NCBI RefSeq assembly: GCF_014694385.1
Contig: NZ_JAAOCA010000002.1
Coordinates: forward strand, 124,001-188,000
Direction: 5' to 3'
DNA from: Pseudomonas typographi
GTDB lineage: Bacteria > Pseudomonadota > Gammaproteobacteria > Pseudomonadales > Pseudomonadaceae
Length of the DNA stretch: 64,000 nucleotides
Shown here: in pieces, positions 62,392 to 64,000 of the stretch
Layout of the letters: each line of letters starts with the position of its first letter
How positions within the stretch are numbered: the first letter of the stretch is position 1
Notes under the pieces: model-generated
What the model saw: the letters and a program-made list of their open reading frames with translations, nothing else
The model's database searches: none
Told to the model about the DNA's origin: nothing
Position numbers and translations under genes: made by a program

Positions 62392-62582
62392 TGGCTCGTT
62401 TCTGCATGCGGCCGTTCAACCGCATGGATGACCTGGACCTCTTCGGCCACGGCGGCCGGCTTGCGACGCTGCACCATGCCCATCGGCCGGCCAAGGGCGC
62501 TTTTCCGTTCCGGCGAAAGCACCCGCAAGCCGTTGGCTGCCCCCGCTTTTTGAGCCTATCCATAAGCGGCGAGGGTGGCCGT

Positions 62583-63068
62583 TCACAGCGCCAACACTAG
62601 CCGCCGTTCGTATCCCAGACGGCTACGATACGCGGTGCCGCAGTCCACCCAACCCAGGCTGAGGTACAGGCCAAGCGCTGGCCGGTTTTCCGGGTCCACA
62701 GAGAGCATCAACTGCCTGACGCCCGGCCAAAGCGTGCGGGCCAGCGCTGGCAGGGCTTGCAAACAGTGTTTGCCCAGCCCGCGGCCTTGCCACTGCACAT
62801 CGATCATCAGGCCATGCAAGGTGGCGGTGCCCGGGTCTGCCCAGGGCGGTAAGAGCGCCCCATGCTTAAGCACGAAGAACCCACGCGGCGCGTTATCCAC
62901 CAACAATGCAAAGCCGCGGGCATCATCCTTCGCGGCGGATGCCAAGGCGTGCAAGGCCGCGAAAATGCCCCCGACATACTGCTGCTGCTCAGGGGGCAAT
63001 TCGAGCTGTTCGAGTGCTTGGCGCTGAAGCGGGCCCAGGGCTTCATAGTCGACGACGTGGGTTTTCAT
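62583..63068 (-). CDS. GNAT family N-acetyltransferase
   Basis: 161-aa Gcn5-related acetyltransferase. The acetyl-CoA-binding motif A is LHGLMIDVQWQGRGLGKHCLQAL, containing Q/RxxGxG; the C-terminal beta strand block is QLMLSVDPENRPALGLYLSLGWVDCGTAYR. N-terminal MKTHVVDYEALGPLQRQALEQLELPPEQQQYVGG may bind the acceptor, which is unknown. Single gene; 86 bases separate its start from the CoA-transferase gene end on the same strand. Confidence 0.87.
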   Translation of the reverse strand: MKTHVVDYEALGPLQRQALEQLELPPEQQQYVGGIFAALHALASAAKDDARGFALLVDNAPRGFFVLKHGALLPPWADPGTATLHGLMIDVQWQGRGLGKHCLQALPALARTLWPGVRQLMLSVDPENRPALGLYLSLGWVDCGTAYRSRLGYERRLVLAL

Positions 63069-63154
63069 GTTTCACGGCCTTGGTCCGTACCTGGAGGCAT
63101 TATGGCGCGGTGCTTACGCTTGTGTCCCACCTGCGTCAGCGCTTGCCCAATTCA

Positions 63155-64000
63155 TCATGATTTGGCCAGGTCAGTTCTGCTGTCACGGTCCAACTGCGCT
63201 TGCAACTGGGCACGGTAGTCCGGATGGGCAATGTCCAGCATTTTGGCCCTGCGCTGGTCTAGCGTCAGCCCGCGCAAATCGGCCACGCCGAACTCGGTGA
63301 CGATTACCCCGGCGTCGCTACGCGGGATGGTCACCGGGCCGCTCAACTGGGCGACGATCCGGCTGTGGCTGCCCGCCGTCGCAGGCAGCGCGATAATGGG
63401 TAAGCCCCCTTTGGAGCGCTGCGCGCCGCGAATGAAATCCAGCGCCCCACCCACCGCGCCCACATAGCTGCCCGCGGCGACCTCCGAATTGATCTGCCCG
63501 GTCAGGTCGACTTCCACCGCCGAGTTGATCGCCACCAGCCGGTCGGTGCTGGCCAACACCTGGGCGTCATGTGTATAGCGCGTCGAGCGCAGTTCGATGG
63601 CCGGGTTGTGGGAGGCAAAGTCGTGCAATACCCGGCTACCCATTAGGATGCCGCCAATGCTGATGCCACGATCCCTGGTTTTACGCTGGTTGGTGATCAC
63701 ACCGCGTTGCATCAGGCGCGCGACACCATCGCCCAGGCTGCCGGAATGCACCCCCAAATCACGGTGCTCGCCCAACGCACCCAATACCGCATCGGGGATC
63801 GCACCGATGCCCATCTGTAGCGTCGACCCATCTTCGATCAACTGTGCGATATGCGCGCCAATGCGTTGATCGCTGTCGCGAATGCGGCTGGTCGGGTTTT
63901 CCATCGGCGCGCGGTTGGTGTACAGGATCGCGTGCAAATCTTCCGCGCCCAGGGTGCGCTCTGCATAGGTCCACGGCGCTTGGCGGTTGACCTCGGCAAT
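63155..64000 (-). CDS. Acetyl-CoA hydrolase/CoA-transferase family protein (partial, 5' end outside window)
   Basis: 281 C-terminal residues of a protein normally about 430 long; the frame is open to the last base of the window. Family blocks: GSTLQMGIGAIPDAVLGALGEHRDLGVHSGSLGDGVARLMQRGVITN, MGSRVLHDFASHNPAIELRSTRYTHD, AINSAVEVDLTGQINSEVAAG, GGALDFIRGAQRSKGG, and VIVTEFGVADLRGLTLDQRRAKMLDIAHPDYR. This is the 4-hydroxybutyrate CoA-transferase/acetyl-CoA hydrolase superfamily. At the position where characterised transferases have a catalytic Glu (HxEM-like), this protein has HSGS, so its chemistry may differ or it may be a related subfamily. Confidence 0.85.
   Translation of the reverse strand: MAEVNRQAPWTYAERTLGAEDLHAILYTNRAPMENPTSRIRDSDQRIGAHIAQLIEDGSTLQMGIGAIPDAVLGALGEHRDLGVHSGSLGDGVARLMQRGVITNQRKTRDRGISIGGILMGSRVLHDFASHNPAIELRSTRYTHDAQVLASTDRLVAINSAVEVDLTGQINSEVAAGSYVGAVGGALDFIRGAQRSKGGLPIIALPATAGSHSRIVAQLSGPVTIPRSDAGVIVTEFGVADLRGLTLDQRRAKMLDIAHPDYRAQLQAQLDRDSRTDLAKS

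Overview
The window looks like a chromosome segment of a GC-rich gamma-proteobacterium of the genus Pseudomonas, probably in or near the P. putida group. The evidence is gene order. An icmP - bifA - sodB - argO - argP block, a kgtP - dctD/dctB-like - bglX block, and the algU-mucA-mucB-mucD-lepA-lepB-rnc-era-recO-pdxJ block all appear as in Pseudomonas chromosomes. No mucC lies between mucB and mucD, as in P. putida and unlike P. aeruginosa. The assignment comes from remembered synteny, not from a database search.

Layout. (1) 1-5.1 kb: four-gene imelysin/di-heme oxidoreductase operon on the minus strand with a candidate Fur box. (2) 5.2-12.2 kb: bifA, sodB, argO/argP, an epimerase and a coiled-coil membrane protein. 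(3) 12.2-17.5 kb: an STN-containing TonB receptor divergent from a membrane PQQ-dependent dehydrogenase gene that carries two single-base frameshifts. (4) 17.5-21.3 kb: xenB-MFS-ArsR operon, acpH, mgtC-like gene. (5) 21.4-28.3 kb: alpha-ketoglutarate permease with a -24/-12 promoter, its likely two-component system, and bglX. (6) 28.5-37.5 kb: methyltransferases, a DUF4917 (SIR2-like) protein, glpQ, a DinB protein, tRNA-Gly(CCC), rsuA, a Cys-rich ORF without an intact start, and nadB. (7) 38-48.2 kb: envelope-stress sigma factor operon followed by the translation/RNA-processing operon. (8) 48.4-52.6 kb: FecI/FecR/TonB-receptor cell-surface signalling cassette behind a Fur box. (9) 52.7-59.0 kb: tRNA-Glu and tRNA-Gly(GCC), the latter with an imperfect 27-bp copy of its 3' end at 58,999-59,025. 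The two copies bracket a decayed 6.2-kb island with an integrase remnant, an internally deleted IS3-type element, an apparently intact three-subunit gluconate 2-dehydrogenase-type operon and a broken M20 peptidase gene. (10) 59.1-64 kb: EthD/MFS operon divergent from a LysR gene across a perfect 13-bp inverted repeat, a GNAT gene, and a CoA-transferase gene running off the window.

How parts connect. Iron is a recurring theme: the icmP operon, the first TonB receptor and the fecIR-like cassette each have a candidate Fur site. Periplasmic sugar oxidation appears twice. The chromosomal PQQ-dehydrogenase would make aldonate in the periplasm, and the island's FAD/cytochrome c complex would oxidise gluconate further. 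The first is frameshifted in this sequence and the second is intact.

The clearest previously undescribed object I can support is the eroded tRNA-Gly island carrying the dehydrogenase operon. I found no CRISPR array, rRNA or complete prophage.
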